Notes: generated by a model not told the origin, from the letters alone. A stretch of 64,000 nt of DNA from an uncultured Bacteroidales bacterium (GCA_944325415.1 CALUZW010000010.1:28509-92508); one strand, 5' to 3'. Counted from the first letter of the stretch, positions 7,356 through 16,234 are shown. Made by a program: numbers and translations.

Positions 7356-8000
7356 ATGAAAACATTCCAATTAGAAGGAACCCCCAGAACCGACCTGGGC
7401 AAGAAAGCTGTAAAAGCTTTGCGTAAAGAAGGCCTTATTCCTGCCGTACTCAATGGCGGAGAAGTATTCAACCTCCCCTACACCGGCACCTTGAAAGAAG
7501 GCGAAAAAGTTGTAGAAATCGGAAACAACCAAGGTCTTATCGTAACCGACTTTGCCGTTACGACCAATGCCGTACGCAACCTGGTCTACACCCCCGAAAT
7601 CTTCGTGGTAGAGCTGACCGTAGGTGAAAAGAAAGTTATGGCTGTTGTAAAAGACATACAATTCCACCCCGTTGAAGAACGTATCCTGCACATGGACTTC
7701 CTCGAAGTAACCGACAAGAAACCCGTCGTAATGGAAGTTCCCGTTGCTCTCGAAGGCCACGCCGAAGGTGTGAAAGCCGGTGGTAAACTGAGCCTCGAAA
7801 TGAGAAAGCTCAAAGTAAAAGCCGTATATACCAACATTCCCGAGAAAATGGTCATCAACGTCGAGAACCTCGGCCTGGGCAAGACCATGCAGGTAGGAGA
7901 ATTGCACTTCGACGGCCTCGAAATCATGAATGCCAAGAACGCCGTCGTATGCGCCGTGAAACTGACTCGTGCCGCCCGCGGTGCCGCCGCAAAAGCCTAA
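7356..8000 (+). CDS. rplY: 50S ribosomal protein L25/general stress protein Ctc
   Basis: 214 residues, the long Ctc-type form of L25 that binds 5S rRNA. The N-terminal L25 domain (about 1-95) shows RTDLGKKAVKALRKEGLIPAVLNGG and later VKDIQFHPVEERILHMDFLEV, both typical. The C-terminal TL5-type beta domain contains GVKAGGKLSLEMRKLKVKA and a conserved glycine/proline pattern. A short Ala-rich tail ends the protein. It is followed 15 nt later by pth, the common bacterial rplY-pth pairing. Confidence 0.95.
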   Translation: MKTFQLEGTPRTDLGKKAVKALRKEGLIPAVLNGGEVFNLPYTGTLKEGEKVVEIGNNQGLIVTDFAVTTNAVRNLVYTPEIFVVELTVGEKKVMAVVKDIQFHPVEERILHMDFLEVTDKKPVVMEVPVALEGHAEGVKAGGKLSLEMRKLKVKAVYTNIPEKMVINVENLGLGKTMQVGELHFDGLEIMNAKNAVVCAVKLTRAARGAAAKA

Positions 8001-8015
8001 TAGGAATAGCGCAGC

Positions 8016-8579
8016 ATGAAATACCTGATTGTAGGGCTGGGTAACATAGGCGACGAATACGCAGCTACCCGGCACAACATAGGTTTCAGAGTATTGGACG
8101 CCTTAGCCAAGGCGTCCAATCTCGTTTTTGAAGACAAACGATACGGCTTTGTCGCACAGATGCGGCTGAAAGGCCACAGCCTCACGCTGCTGAAACCGTC
8201 GACATACATGAACCTGAGCGGAAACGCCGTGCGCTACTGGCTGCAAAAGGAGAATATCCCGGTCGAGAATCTTCTGGTCGTGGTCGACGACCTGGCTCTA
8301 CCGTTCGGCACCCTGCGCCTAAAACCCCGGGGCAGCGACGCCGGACACAACGGACTGAAACACATACAGCAGATACTCGGTACCGACGGATATGCCCGGC
8401 TGCGATTCGGCCTCGGAAACGACTTTCCCCGCGGCGGACAGATAGATTTCGTTCTCGGCACCTTCCCCCCCGAAGAAGAGAAGCAACTTCCCGAACGACT
8501 CGAACGGGCCTGCGAAATCATCAAGGAATTTTGCCTGGCCGGCATACAGAACGCCATGAACCGCTACAACAACCGATAA
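8016..8579 (+). CDS. pth: Peptidyl-tRNA hydrolase
   Basis: 187 residues. Recycles peptidyl-tRNA released prematurely from ribosomes by cleaving the ester bond. The N-terminus [22 protein letters not shown] carries the catalytic His of the RHNIGF block. The conserved [40 protein letters not shown] and [12 protein letters not shown] blocks are all present. The size is normal for the family. It lies between rplY and the S4-domain gene with gaps of 15 and 3 nt, so the three are probably co-transcribed. Confidence 0.96.
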   Translation: MKYLIVGLGNIGDEYAATRHNIGFRVLDALAKASNLVFEDKRYGFVAQMRLKGHSLTLLKPSTYMNLSGNAVRYWLQKENIPVENLLVVVDDLALPFGTLRLKPRGSDAGHNGLKHIQQILGTDGYARLRFGLGNDFPRGGQIDFVLGTFPPEEEKQLPERLERACEIIKEFCLAGIQNAMNRYNNR

Positions 8580-8582
8580 CCC

Positions 8583-9035
8583 ATGCCGAAAGAAGGAGAG
8601 ATAAGAATCGATAAATTCCTGTGGGCCACCCGCATCTTCAAGACCCGCACCATCGCCACCGAAGCCTGTAAGAAAGGAAGAGTATCGGTGGCCGGCGCCA
8701 ATGCCAAACCGTCAAGACCGGTACAGGTGGGCGAAATCATCGAAGTGCGCAAACCGCCCATCACCTACTCGTTCAAGGTGCTGGCCCTCGCCGAAAACCG
8801 CATGGGCGCCAAGCTGGTGCCGCAATACCTCGAAAATGTTACACCGCCCGAACAATATGAGCTTATCGACATGATACGACTCAGCGGCTTTGTCAATCGG
8901 GCCAAAGGCGAGGGGCGCCCCACCAAACGCGACGGCCGGGAACTCAAAAAATTTACCGACAGCAGTTTTCTCGGCACACTGCCCGACGATGACGACTTCG
9001 ATTTCGACTTCGACATAGACGACCTCAACTCCTGA
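8583..9035 (+). CDS. S4-domain RNA-binding protein (Hsp15/HslR-like)
   Basis: 150 residues. An S4 domain fills the first about 65 residues (IRIDKFLWATRIFKTRTIATEACKKG). The fold binds structured RNA, and related HslR/Hsp15 binds stalled 50S subunits carrying nascent chains. The middle has KxxGRPTKRDGRELKKF. The C-terminus is very acidic (DDDDFDFDFDIDD). Directly after pth, it fits a ribosome-rescue or translation-quality role, although orthology to E. coli hslR is not proven. Confidence 0.85.
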   Translation: MPKEGEIRIDKFLWATRIFKTRTIATEACKKGRVSVAGANAKPSRPVQVGEIIEVRKPPITYSFKVLALAENRMGAKLVPQYLENVTPPEQYELIDMIRLSGFVNRAKGEGRPTKRDGRELKKFTDSSFLGTLPDDDDFDFDFDIDDLNS

Positions 9036-9051
9036 AAAGTTGAGGTTTTTT
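9023..9051 (+). terminator. Terminator after the rplY-pth-S4 operon
   Basis: CCTCAACT (9023-9030) pairs with AGTTGAGG (9038-9045), followed by six T. The stem overlaps the last codons and stop of the S4 gene. Confidence 0.8.
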
Positions 9052-9160
9052 GTTTCCCTCACCACCCCACAAAGCCGCACGAAGAAAGCGGGGAAATGGC
9101 CGTTCATAAATTACATTCATAAAAAAACGGCAGAAAAGAACGATTTTTGACAAAAAGTTT

Positions 9161-9168
9161 TACCTTTG
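9161..9168 (+). promoter_or_regulatory. -7 box TACCTTTG of ilvE
   Basis: Exact TAnnTTTG match 41 nt before the ilvE ATG. No well-spaced -33 element was visible. Confidence 0.55.
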
Positions 9169-9209
9169 TAATTCTCTATAAGTAAAACCACACAAAAAAC
9201 AAACGCATC

Positions 9210-10229
9210 ATGAAAGATATAGATTGGTCGAATCTGCCGTTCGGATATATGCGCACCGACTACAACGTACGCTGCTACTACCGCAACGGCTCATGGGGCG
9301 AACTCGAACTCTGCTCCGAAGAAACCATCAACCTGCATATGGCTGCCACCAGCCTTCATTACGGACAAGAAGGCTTCGAAGGCCTGAAAGCCTATCGCGG
9401 AAAAGACGGAAAAATACGCATCTTCCGCCCCGAAGCCAACGCCGAGCGTCTGCAAAGCACCTGCCGCGGCATACTCATGCCCGAGTTGCCCACCGAGCTT
9501 TTTGTCAACGCCGTGAAAAAGGTAGTCAAGGCCAACGAACGTTTTATTCCCCCGTATGAAAGCGGAGCCGCCCTCTACATACGCCCGCTGCTCATCGGCA
9601 TCAGCGCCCAGGTAGGCGTACACCCGGCCAGCGAATACCTCTTCGTCGTATTCGTAACCCCGGTAGGTCCTTACTTCAAAGGCGGATTTGCCACCAACCC
9701 CTATGTCATCATCCGCGAGTTTGACCGTTCGGCTCCGCTGGGCACCGGTATCTACAAAGTAGGAGGCAACTACGCCGCCAGTCTGCGCGCCAACAAAATG
9801 GCTCACGACCTGGGATATTCGTGCGAATTCTACCTCGACGCCAAAGAGAAAAAATATATCGACGAATGTGGTGCTGCCAACTTCTTCGGAATCAAGGACA
9901 ACACCTATATCACACCGCTGTCGACCTCGATACTGCCGTCGATTACCAACCGCAGCCTCATGCAACTGGCCGAAGACCTGGGCATGAAAGTCGAACGCCG
10001 CCCCATACCCGAAGAGGAACTCTCGACCTTTGAAGAGGCCGGCGCCTGCGGAACAGCTGCCGTTATCAGCCCCATCGAGCGCATCGACGACCTCGAAAAC
10101 AAGAAATCGTATGTCATCTCCAAAGACGGCAAACCGGGCCCCGTATGTACCCGACTGTACAACAAACTGCGCGCCATTCAATACGGCGATGAGCCCGACA
10201 CCCACGGTTGGGTAACCATCGTGGAATAA
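9210..10229 (+). CDS. ilvE: Branched-chain amino acid aminotransferase
   Basis: 339 residues, PLP-dependent fold type IV. Interconverts Leu/Ile/Val and their 2-oxo acids with 2-oxoglutarate/glutamate. Family blocks are HYGQEGFEGLKAYRGKDG, the active-site lysine in GTGIYKVGGNYAAS (K within YKVGGNY), DECGAANFFGI and the C-terminal EAGACGTAAVISPI. It is a class with about 340 residues, longer than E. coli IlvE. It sits alone here, 22 kb from the ilvDBHC operon, with its own promoter. No leader peptide was seen. Confidence 0.95.
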   Translation: MKDIDWSNLPFGYMRTDYNVRCYYRNGSWGELELCSEETINLHMAATSLHYGQEGFEGLKAYRGKDGKIRIFRPEANAERLQSTCRGILMPELPTELFVNAVKKVVKANERFIPPYESGAALYIRPLLIGISAQVGVHPASEYLFVVFVTPVGPYFKGGFATNPYVIIREFDRSAPLGTGIYKVGGNYAASLRANKMAHDLGYSCEFYLDAKEKKYIDECGAANFFGIKDNTYITPLSTSILPSITNRSLMQLAEDLGMKVERRPIPEEELSTFEEAGACGTAAVISPIERIDDLENKKSYVISKDGKPGPVCTRLYNKLRAIQYGDEPDTHGWVTIVE

Positions 10230-10246
10230 ATCAAAACCGCAACGGA

Positions 10247-10795
10247 ATGGACCCTTTCACGCTTATCAACAAATACTACACCGAAGGTTCGCCACTGTAC
10301 GACATACTGGTAACACACAGCCGGCGAGTGGCCGAGAAAGCCGTGGCCATAGCTCGGCTGCACCCGGAGTTCAATGCCGACGAGACCTTCTTGTACGAGG
10401 CAGCCATGCTTCACGACATAGGTATCTACCTCACCCATGCGCCCGATATAGAATGTTTCGGCACACGCCCCTACATCTGCCACGGAACGCTGGGTAGCGA
10501 ACTGCTCAAAAACGAGGGGCTGCCCCGCCATGCGCTGGTGTGCGAAAGACATACCGGTGCCGGCCTCTCGCTCGACGACATCATTCGGGAGAACCTGCCC
10601 ATTCCCCACCGCGACATGTTGCCGATAAGCATAGAAGAACAAATCATCTGCTATGCCGACAAATTTTATACCAAATCGGAACCTGATTGCGAAAAAACGC
10701 CCGAACAAATAAGGAAAAGCCTCTCCAAATACGGCGAAGCCTCGGTCAAGCGTTTTGAACAATGGGACTTATCTTTCTCATCTAAAAATTATTAA
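10247..10795 (+). CDS. HD-domain phosphohydrolase
   Basis: 182 residues from ATG 10247 (MDPFTLINKYY). An in-frame upstream start would overlap ilvE. The HD metal site is split as THSRRVAEKAVAIA (His near 28), AAMLHDIGIYL (His-Asp) and later YADKFY (Asp). HD proteins of this size hydrolyse nucleotides or small phosphorylated compounds. The substrate cannot be read here. The gene follows ilvE by 17 nt and probably shares its transcript. Confidence 0.85.
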   Translation: MDPFTLINKYYTEGSPLYDILVTHSRRVAEKAVAIARLHPEFNADETFLYEAAMLHDIGIYLTHAPDIECFGTRPYICHGTLGSELLKNEGLPRHALVCERHTGAGLSLDDIIRENLPIPHRDMLPISIEEQIICYADKFYTKSEPDCEKTPEQIRKSLSKYGEASVKRFEQWDLSFSSKNY

Positions 10796-10800
10796 AACAT

Positions 10801-10826
10801 CTGCCCGACACCCCTATGTCGGGCAG
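10801..10826 (+). terminator. Terminator-like hairpin after ilvE-HD
   Basis: CTGCCCGAC (10801-10809) pairs perfectly with GTCGGGCAG (10818-10826). The following T tract is weak (ATTATCT). Confidence 0.6.
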
Positions 10827-10832
10827 ATTATC

Positions 10833-10840
10833 TATCTTTG
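10833..10840 (+). promoter_or_regulatory. -7 box TATCTTTG of lptD
   Basis: TAnnTTTG match 28 nt before the lptD ATG. An adjacent 7-bp palindrome, TGTGGGC-GGATT-GCCCACA (10839-10857), overlaps the expected transcription start. Confidence 0.5.
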
Positions 10841-10867
10841 TGGGCGGATTGCCCACACAAGAAGTGA

Positions 10868-13846
10868 ATGCCACCGAAAAATAAGAGTTTCTACATCGTT
10901 CTGATTTTTCTCCTATTCGGATTATTCCCTGCACAAACCGTTGAAGCAGAGAACAATCGCGAGACAGCCCGTGGCATACCCCATAGCGCTGTCGAGGCCT
11001 ACCACCTCTATCTGAGCAGCTTGTATGCCGACGCATCGGGCCGTGACAGCAACCTTTCCGACCGCAGGGAGCGGAAACGCCGGAAAAACCGGACCGACTC
11101 AATACCAACAGCAGAAGAACCCGTCACGCCGGCCGACACCGCCAGCCACCTATCGGCCTATGCCGGAGACACTCTCCCGGCCGACACTCTCGTACGAGAC
11201 AGCATGGCCGAGAGCGACAGCTCCATCTTGTTTCAAGACTCCACCCTACTGACCGACTCGGCCTCCATAGCCGCAGACTCCTTGCAGGCCGACTCTACCC
11301 GGACGCCCCGCAAAGAAGCTTTTGAAGATGTCATCACCTACCATGCCAACGACTCGGCCGTCTTCACCAACAACAATATGGGCTACCTCTTCGGCGGTGG
11401 AGTGGTAACCTACCAGACCATGGAGCTTACGGCCGACGAGATGCACATGGACATGGACAGCAGTCAGATATTCGCCACCGGACGCCCCGACTCCATCGGC
11501 GACCTTGTGGGCAAACCCGTATTTAAAGACCCCAGCGGCGAATACGAGACAACCACGATGAAGTACAACTTCGACACCCAGAAGGCATTCATCACCGACG
11601 TCATCACCCAGCAGGGCGAAGGATTCCTCACCGGCGGCAAAACCAAAAAGAACCCCGACGACTCCTACTTCCTCAAAGACGGTAAATACACCACCTGCGA
11701 CAACCACGAGCACCCGCACTTCTACCTGCAACTGACCAAAGCCAAGATGCGCCCCAAGAAAGACGTCGTGGCAGGACCCGCCTACATGGTACTGGGCGAC
11801 GTACCGCTGCCGCTGGCCATACCGTTCGGATACTTTCCGTTTTCGGAGAAGTACAGTTCGGGTATCATCATGCCCACCTTCGGAGATGAAAGTGCGCGCG
11901 GATTTTACCTGCGCGACGGAGGATACTACTTTGCCATCAACGACTATATAGACCTGGCACTCACCGGTGAAATATACACCAAAGGGTCGTGGGGCATAAA
12001 CGCCCAGTCGGCCTATGTCAAACGGTACAAGTTCTCGGGCAACTTCTTCATCAGCTACCTGGTCACGGTACTGGGCGACAAAGGTATGCCCGACTACTCC
12101 AAGCAGACCAACTTCAAGCTCACCTGGTCGCACACGCAAGACCGCAAGGCCAACCCCAACCTCACCTTCTCGTCGAGTGTGAATTTCTCGACCAGCGGTT
12201 ACAACCACAACAACCTTACCAACTACGGCAACTCCTCGACCTTTACGTCGAACACAACCAGTTCGACCGTGAGTCTCTCCTATAACGTGCCCAACACACC
12301 TTTCAGCCTGGCCCTTACCGCCAACGTAACACAACGCAACTCCGACTCCACGCTGAACGTATCCTTTCCTAACCTCACCATCAACATGAGCCGTATCTAC
12401 CCGTTCAAACGCAAGAACAGAGCCGGACAGGAAAAGTGGTACGAAAAAATAAGCATCAACTACACCGGTAACTTCAAGAACTCGATACAGACCAAGCAAA
12501 ACCAATTCCTCAAATCGAGCCTTATCAAGGATTGGAGCAACGGTATGCAACACAGCATACCGGTATCGGCCACCTTCACTGCATTCAAGTACATCAACAT
12601 CACCCCGTCGTTCTCGTTTACCGACCGCATGTACACCCACCGCGTCATGCAGGAGTGGGACCCCCGCACTTCCTCGGTGGTGAGAGATACCGTTTACGGA
12701 TTTTACAACGTGTATAATTACTCATTCAGCGTAAGTGCCCAGACCAAACTCTACGGCTACTACCGCCCGTTGCCTTTCATCGGTAAAAAGATACCCATGA
12801 TACGTCACGTACTCACGCCTACGGTGAGCCTGTCGGGAGCGCCAGACTTCGGCTCCTCACGTTACGGATACTGGCAACGCTACACCCGCATCGACAACGA
12901 CGGAACCCCCGAGATTGTCTACTACTCACCCTTCTCAGGCAGTGCCTACGGAGTGCCGGGTCGGGGAAAGACCGGGTCGGTGAGTTTCTCGGTAGCCAAC
13001 AACCTCGAAATGAAGGTCAATACCGACAAAGACACCACAGGTGTGCGAAAAATAAGCCTCATCGAGAACCTCTCGGCCAGCATGAGCTACAACATGGCCG
13101 CCGACTCGCTGAATTGGAGCAACCTCAACACCTCAATTCTCATCAAGCTCACCAAGCAGTTCAACCTGCAAGTGAGTGCCGTATTCGACCCCTACACCTA
13201 CCAGCTGAGTTCCAACGGATCGCCCGTCAAAGTAAACGTGCCCCGCTGGAAAGCCGGAAAAGGTTTTGCCCGTCTGTCGAGTGCCGGCACTTCGTTTTCC
13301 TACACCTTCAACAACAATACTTTCAAGAGGAAAGACAAAAGCTCGGGCCAGCAACCGCAAGAAGATATTCCCATTGAAAATCCCGAAGACGAAATTCTCT
13401 CCAACGCCGACCAGATAACAGAAACAAACAAGGAAAAAGAGTCGGAAGACGAGCCCATGCAGATGCGCGACGGATATATGGTATGGGAGGTTCCGTGGAG
13501 CCTCTCCATCAACTACTCCATCAACTACGGCTATGGCAACTTCAACAAAGAAAAGCTGGAATACGACGGCCGCATCAATCAGAACCTGAGTATATCGGGA
13601 AACATACAGCCCACAAAAAACTGGTCGTTCTCGTTCTCGGCCAGCTACAACTTCGTAACCAAGCGCATCGCCTACATGAACTGCAACATCACCCGCGACC
13701 TGCACTGCTGGTCGATGAGTGCCAGCTTCATACCCGTAGGAGCCTTCAAATCCTACAATTTCAGCATACGGGTGAAATCGTCGATACTCAGCGACCTGAA
13801 ATACGACAAGAGCGGCAACTCCTACGATGCCCTCGACTGGTACTAA
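10868..13846 (+). CDS. lptD: LptD-like LPS assembly outer membrane protein
   Basis: 992 residues with a signal peptide (SFYIVLIFLLFGLFPAQTVEA). Residues about 60-140 form an Asp/Ser-rich low-complexity linker. An OstA/LptA-like periplasmic domain follows (DVITYHANDSAVFTNNN, GGGVVTYQTMELTADEMHMD, TTTMKYNFDTQKAFI). A large barrel runs from about 330 to the C-terminus, starting GDVPLPLAIPFGYFPF. The block YTTCDNHEHPHFYLQL includes a conserved-looking cysteine. The Bacteroidetes form is longer than E. coli LptD (784 residues) and is usually annotated as putative LPS assembly protein. It would insert LPS or lipooligosaccharide at the cell surface. It is monocistronic, with galE downstream on its own promoter. 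Confidence 0.85.
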   Translation: MPPKNKSFYIVLIFLLFGLFPAQTVEAENNRETARGIPHSAVEAYHLYLSSLYADASGRDSNLSDRRERKRRKNRTDSIPTAEEPVTPADTASHLSAYAGDTLPADTLVRDSMAESDSSILFQDSTLLTDSASIAADSLQADSTRTPRKEAFEDVITYHANDSAVFTNNNMGYLFGGGVVTYQTMELTADEMHMDMDSSQIFATGRPDSIGDLVGKPVFKDPSGEYETTTMKYNFDTQKAFITDVITQQGEGFLTGGKTKKNPDDSYFLKDGKYTTCDNHEHPHFYLQLTKAKMRPKKDVVAGPAYMVLGDVPLPLAIPFGYFPFSEKYSSGIIMPTFGDESARGFYLRDGGYYFAINDYIDLALTGEIYTKGSWGINAQSAYVKRYKFSGNFFISYLVTVLGDKGMPDYSKQTNFKLTWSHTQDRKANPNLTFSSSVNFSTSGYNHNNLTNYGNSSTFTSNTTSSTVSLSYNVPNTPFSLALTANVTQRNSDSTLNVSFPNLTINMSRIYPFKRKNRAGQEKWYEKISINYTGNFKNSIQTKQNQFLKSSLIKDWSNGMQHSIPVSATFTAFKYINITPSFSFTDRMYTHRVMQEWDPRTSSVVRDTVYGFYNVYNYSFSVSAQTKLYGYYRPLPFIGKKIPMIRHVLTPTVSLSGAPDFGSSRYGYWQRYTRIDNDGTPEIVYYSPFSGSAYGVPGRGKTGSVSFSVANNLEMKVNTDKDTTGVRKISLIENLSASMSYNMAADSLNWSNLNTSILIKLTKQFNLQVSAVFDPYTYQLSSNGSPVKVNVPRWKAGKGFARLSSAGTSFSYTFNNNTFKRKDKSSGQQPQEDIPIENPEDEILSNADQITETNKEKESEDEPMQMRDGYMVWEVPWSLSINYSINYGYGNFNKEKLEYDGRINQNLSISGNIQPTKNWSFSFSASYNFVTKRIAYMNCNITRDLHCWSMSASFIPVGAFKSYNFSIRVKSSILSDLKYDKSGNSYDALDWY

Positions 13847-13884
13847 AACCGGAGACGAAAGTTTGAAAAAAGCCGGTTCAAGCC

Positions 13885-13915
13885 TTGCCTACCTATACAT
13901 ATATTACTACTTTTG
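13885..13915 (+). promoter_or_regulatory. Promoter of galE
   Basis: TTG (13885-13887), a 20-nt spacer and TACTTTTG (13908-13915) fit the Bacteroidetes consensus, 27 nt before the ATG at 13942. Confidence 0.7.
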
Positions 13916-13941
13916 TAGGACAACATCACTATCACACGACA

Positions 13942-14976
13942 ATGAAAGCAAAAATACTGGTTACCGGCGGCGCCGGATACATCGGGTCGCACACCACGGT
14001 CGAACTTCAAAAGGCGGGCTACGACGTCGTCGTACTCGACAACCTCTCCAACTCCAACGCCGATGTCATCGACGGCATCGAACGCATTACCGGCATACGT
14101 CCGGCTTTTGAAAAAATAGACATGCAAGACAAGGAGGCACTCCGCAACCTCTTTGAAAAGCACAAAGGCATCAAAGGGGTCATCAACTTTGCAGCCAGCA
14201 AAGCGGTGGGCGAATCGGTAAAGAAACCTCTGCTCTATTACCGCAACAACCTCGTAACGATGCTCAACCTGCTCGACCTCATGCCTCAATACGGTGTGGA
14301 GGCACTCGTCTTCTCCTCGTCGTGTACCGTGTATGGACAGCCCGACATCTTGCCGGTCGACGAGTCGGCCCCGATAAAACCGGCTCTCTCGCCCTACGGA
14401 AACACCAAGCAGATATGTGAAGAAATCATCACCGACACGATACACGCCGGAGCCCCCTTCAAGTCGATACTGCTGCGCTACTTCAACCCCATCGGTGCCC
14501 ACCCCAGCGCCGAAATAGGCGAACTACCGCTCGGAACGCCGCAAAATCTCCTGCCCTACATCACCCAGACGGCTATCGGCGTGCGGGAAGAACTCAGCGT
14601 CTTCGGCGACGACTATGATACACCCGATGGCTCCTGCATACGCGACTACATCAATGTGGTCGACTTGGCCCAGGCTCACGTCAAGGCCATTGAACGCATG
14701 TTGGGAAACAAGAGCGAAGAGCCGGTCGAAATTTTCAATCTCGGGACCGGAAAAGGGGTATCGGTACTCGAACTTATCCACACCTTCGAAGAGGCAACCG
14801 GCGTAAAACTCCGCTACAAAATTGCCGGTCGGCGCGAGGGCGACATCACACAGGTATGGGCCGACCCGCAAAAGGCCAATACCGTACTGGGATGGAAAGC
14901 CGAGACTTCACTTGCCGACACCCTGAAATCGGCCTGGAACTGGCAACTCCATTTGCGCGAAAAAGGCATTATGTAG
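13942..14976 (+). CDS. galE: UDP-glucose 4-epimerase
   Basis: 344 residues from ATG 13942. The upstream extension contains the promoter and is not translated. SDR-extended fold: NAD loop VTGGAGYIGSHT, catalytic FSSSCTVYG and YGNTK (the YxxxK pair), ILLRYFNPIGAHPS, DGSCIRDYINVVDLAQAHV, and FNLGTGKGVSVLELI. It interconverts UDP-glucose and UDP-galactose (possibly the N-acetyl forms) for glycan and LPS synthesis and galactose use. Location next to lptD is compatible with an LPS sugar role but may be accidental. Confidence 0.95.
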   Translation: MKAKILVTGGAGYIGSHTTVELQKAGYDVVVLDNLSNSNADVIDGIERITGIRPAFEKIDMQDKEALRNLFEKHKGIKGVINFAASKAVGESVKKPLLYYRNNLVTMLNLLDLMPQYGVEALVFSSSCTVYGQPDILPVDESAPIKPALSPYGNTKQICEEIITDTIHAGAPFKSILLRYFNPIGAHPSAEIGELPLGTPQNLLPYITQTAIGVREELSVFGDDYDTPDGSCIRDYINVVDLAQAHVKAIERMLGNKSEEPVEIFNLGTGKGVSVLELIHTFEEATGVKLRYKIAGRREGDITQVWADPQKANTVLGWKAETSLADTLKSAWNWQLHLREKGIM

Positions 14977-14997
14977 ATTCTCCCCCATTATCACAAT

Positions 14998-15045
14998 ATA
15001 AACAGAGAGGGCGACCCTGCGTGCAGGGTCGCCCTCTCTGTTTAT
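14998..15045. terminator. Long perfect inverted repeat after galE
   Basis: A 23-bp perfect inverted repeat (14998-15020 with 15023-15045) has only GT between arms, bounded by ATAAACAG/CTGTTTAT. It probably terminates galE. The following stretch to 15082 is AT-rich. Confidence 0.75.
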
Positions 15046-15082
15046 CCGCCACCGAATTAACAACATATAACTAATTATTTTC

Positions 15083-15105
15083 TTATAATATTTTTTATAT
15101 TATAA
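15083..15105 (+). promoter_or_regulatory. AT-rich inverted repeat upstream of perR
   Basis: TTATAATA, 7 nt, TATTATAA forms a perfect inverted repeat immediately before and overlapping the PerR box. It may be a second, differently spaced regulator site. Confidence 0.4.
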
Positions 15106-15114
15106 TTATTCTAA
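15100..15114 (+). promoter_or_regulatory. Predicted PerR box operator
   Basis: TTATAATTATTCTAA matches the Per box TTATAATnATTATAA at 14 of 15 positions, counting the free centre. It directly abuts the -7 box at 15115-15122, so a bound repressor would block the promoter. Confidence 0.7.
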
Positions 15115-15122
15115 TATATTTG
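15115..15122 (+). promoter_or_regulatory. -7 box TATATTTG of perR-rubrerythrin
   Basis: TAnnTTTG match 18 nt before the perR ATG. The -33 region lies inside the AT-rich operator repeats. Confidence 0.6.
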
Positions 15123-15139
15123 CAGAAAGAAATTGACCG

Positions 15140-15559
15140 ATGAGCGACAACGACATCATAGGAAAGTTCAGAGAAAAGGGGCTGCGGCTCACTCCACAAC
15201 GCATGAGCGTCTACCGGGCGCTGTGCGAGCTGCGCCACCCCACAGCCGAAGAGGTGCGGGAACAGGTGCGCCGGCTGACACCTGCCATAACCGTGGCTAC
15301 GGTCTACAATACTCTGGAAACGCTGGTGAAATCGGGACTCGCCGAGAAGGTTTTCACCCTCGACAACAAGATGCGCTTCGACGCCGACACACGTCCGCAC
15401 CATCACCTCTACGACAACCGCACGCACAGCATCAGCGACCTGTCTGAGAGCGGACTTTCGGATTTGATACGCTCGCACATAAAAGAGATGGGTGTTCTCA
15501 AAGACTTTGAGCTGCAAGAGATAAAGATAGAACTCATCGGGCACTACCGACAGAATTAA
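15140..15559 (+). CDS. perR: Fur-family transcriptional regulator, PerR-like
   Basis: 139 residues. Winged helix at about 10-80 (GLRLTPQRMSVYRALCEL, HPTAEEV, ITVATVYNTLETLVKSGLAEKV), then the metal-binding PHHHLYD motif and C-terminal dimer domain. It has none of the CxxC pairs that bind structural zinc in classical PerR/Fur. The only Cys is near residue 26. The rubrerythrin gene follows by 37 nt and a Per box covers the promoter, so the likely job is peroxide-sensitive repression of itself and rubrerythrin by metal-catalysed histidine oxidation. Another Fur-type metal role is possible. Confidence 0.85.
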   Translation: MSDNDIIGKFREKGLRLTPQRMSVYRALCELRHPTAEEVREQVRRLTPAITVATVYNTLETLVKSGLAEKVFTLDNKMRFDADTRPHHHLYDNRTHSISDLSESGLSDLIRSHIKEMGVLKDFELQEIKIELIGHYRQN

Positions 15560-15596
15560 TCCAAACTTATTATTCACCCCCCAAAACTCAACCATT

Positions 15597-16172
15597 ATGA
15601 AAAGTATCAAAGGAACAAAGACCGAACAGAACCTGCTGAAATCGTTTGCAGGAGAATCGCAAGCCAGAGGCCGTTACGTATATTTTGCCAGCATAGCCAA
15701 GAAAGAGGGCTATGAACAAATTGCCGCCATCTTCAACGAAACCGCCGAACAGGAGAAAGAACACGCCAAGAAATTCTTCAAATTCCTCGAAGGCGGTATG
15801 GTCGAAATCACAGCCTCCTTCCCGGCCGGTATTCTCTCGACCACACTCGAAAATCTGAAAGCGGCAGCAGCCGGCGAAAACGAAGAGTGGAGCGAACTCT
15901 ATCCCGAATTTGCCAAAGTGGCCGACGAAGAAGGTTTCCCCCAAATTGCCGAGACCTGGCGCCGCATAGCCACCGTAGAGGCCGGTCATGAAGAACGCTA
16001 CCTCAAACTCTACCAGCGCATGGTCGACGGCACGGTATTTGCCGACGAGGAAGAAATCGAGTGGCAATGCCGCAACTGCGGATACATACACAAAGGGAAA
16101 AACGCTCCCGAAATGTGCCCCGCATGCCAACACCCGCAGGCCTACTTCGAACGCAAAAAGAACAACTATTAA
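15597..16172 (+). CDS. Rubrerythrin
   Basis: 191 residues. Non-haem iron NADH peroxidase of anaerobes, reducing hydrogen peroxide to water. The four-helix diiron domain carries the ligands (FAGESQARGRYVYF, ETAEQEKEHAKKF, the ATVEAGHEERY block). A C-terminal rubredoxin domain has CRNCGY and CPAC spaced for an FeS4 site. Both domains look complete. Linked to the PerR-like gene upstream, it is probably induced by peroxide. Confidence 0.95.
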   Translation: MKSIKGTKTEQNLLKSFAGESQARGRYVYFASIAKKEGYEQIAAIFNETAEQEKEHAKKFFKFLEGGMVEITASFPAGILSTTLENLKAAAAGENEEWSELYPEFAKVADEEGFPQIAETWRRIATVEAGHEERYLKLYQRMVDGTVFADEEEIEWQCRNCGYIHKGKNAPEMCPACQHPQAYFERKKNNY

Positions 16173-16234
16173 TAACAGCAGCGTCAGGGGCGAGGGCACA
16201 CCCACGCCCCAGACACCGACATTGAACCCTCTCC

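Noticed and set aside
10839..10857. GC-rich palindrome before lptD as a regulatory RNA hairpin
   Set aside because: The expected transcription start lies inside it, so the full stem would not be in the mRNA. It could only be a DNA operator, for which there is no other evidence.
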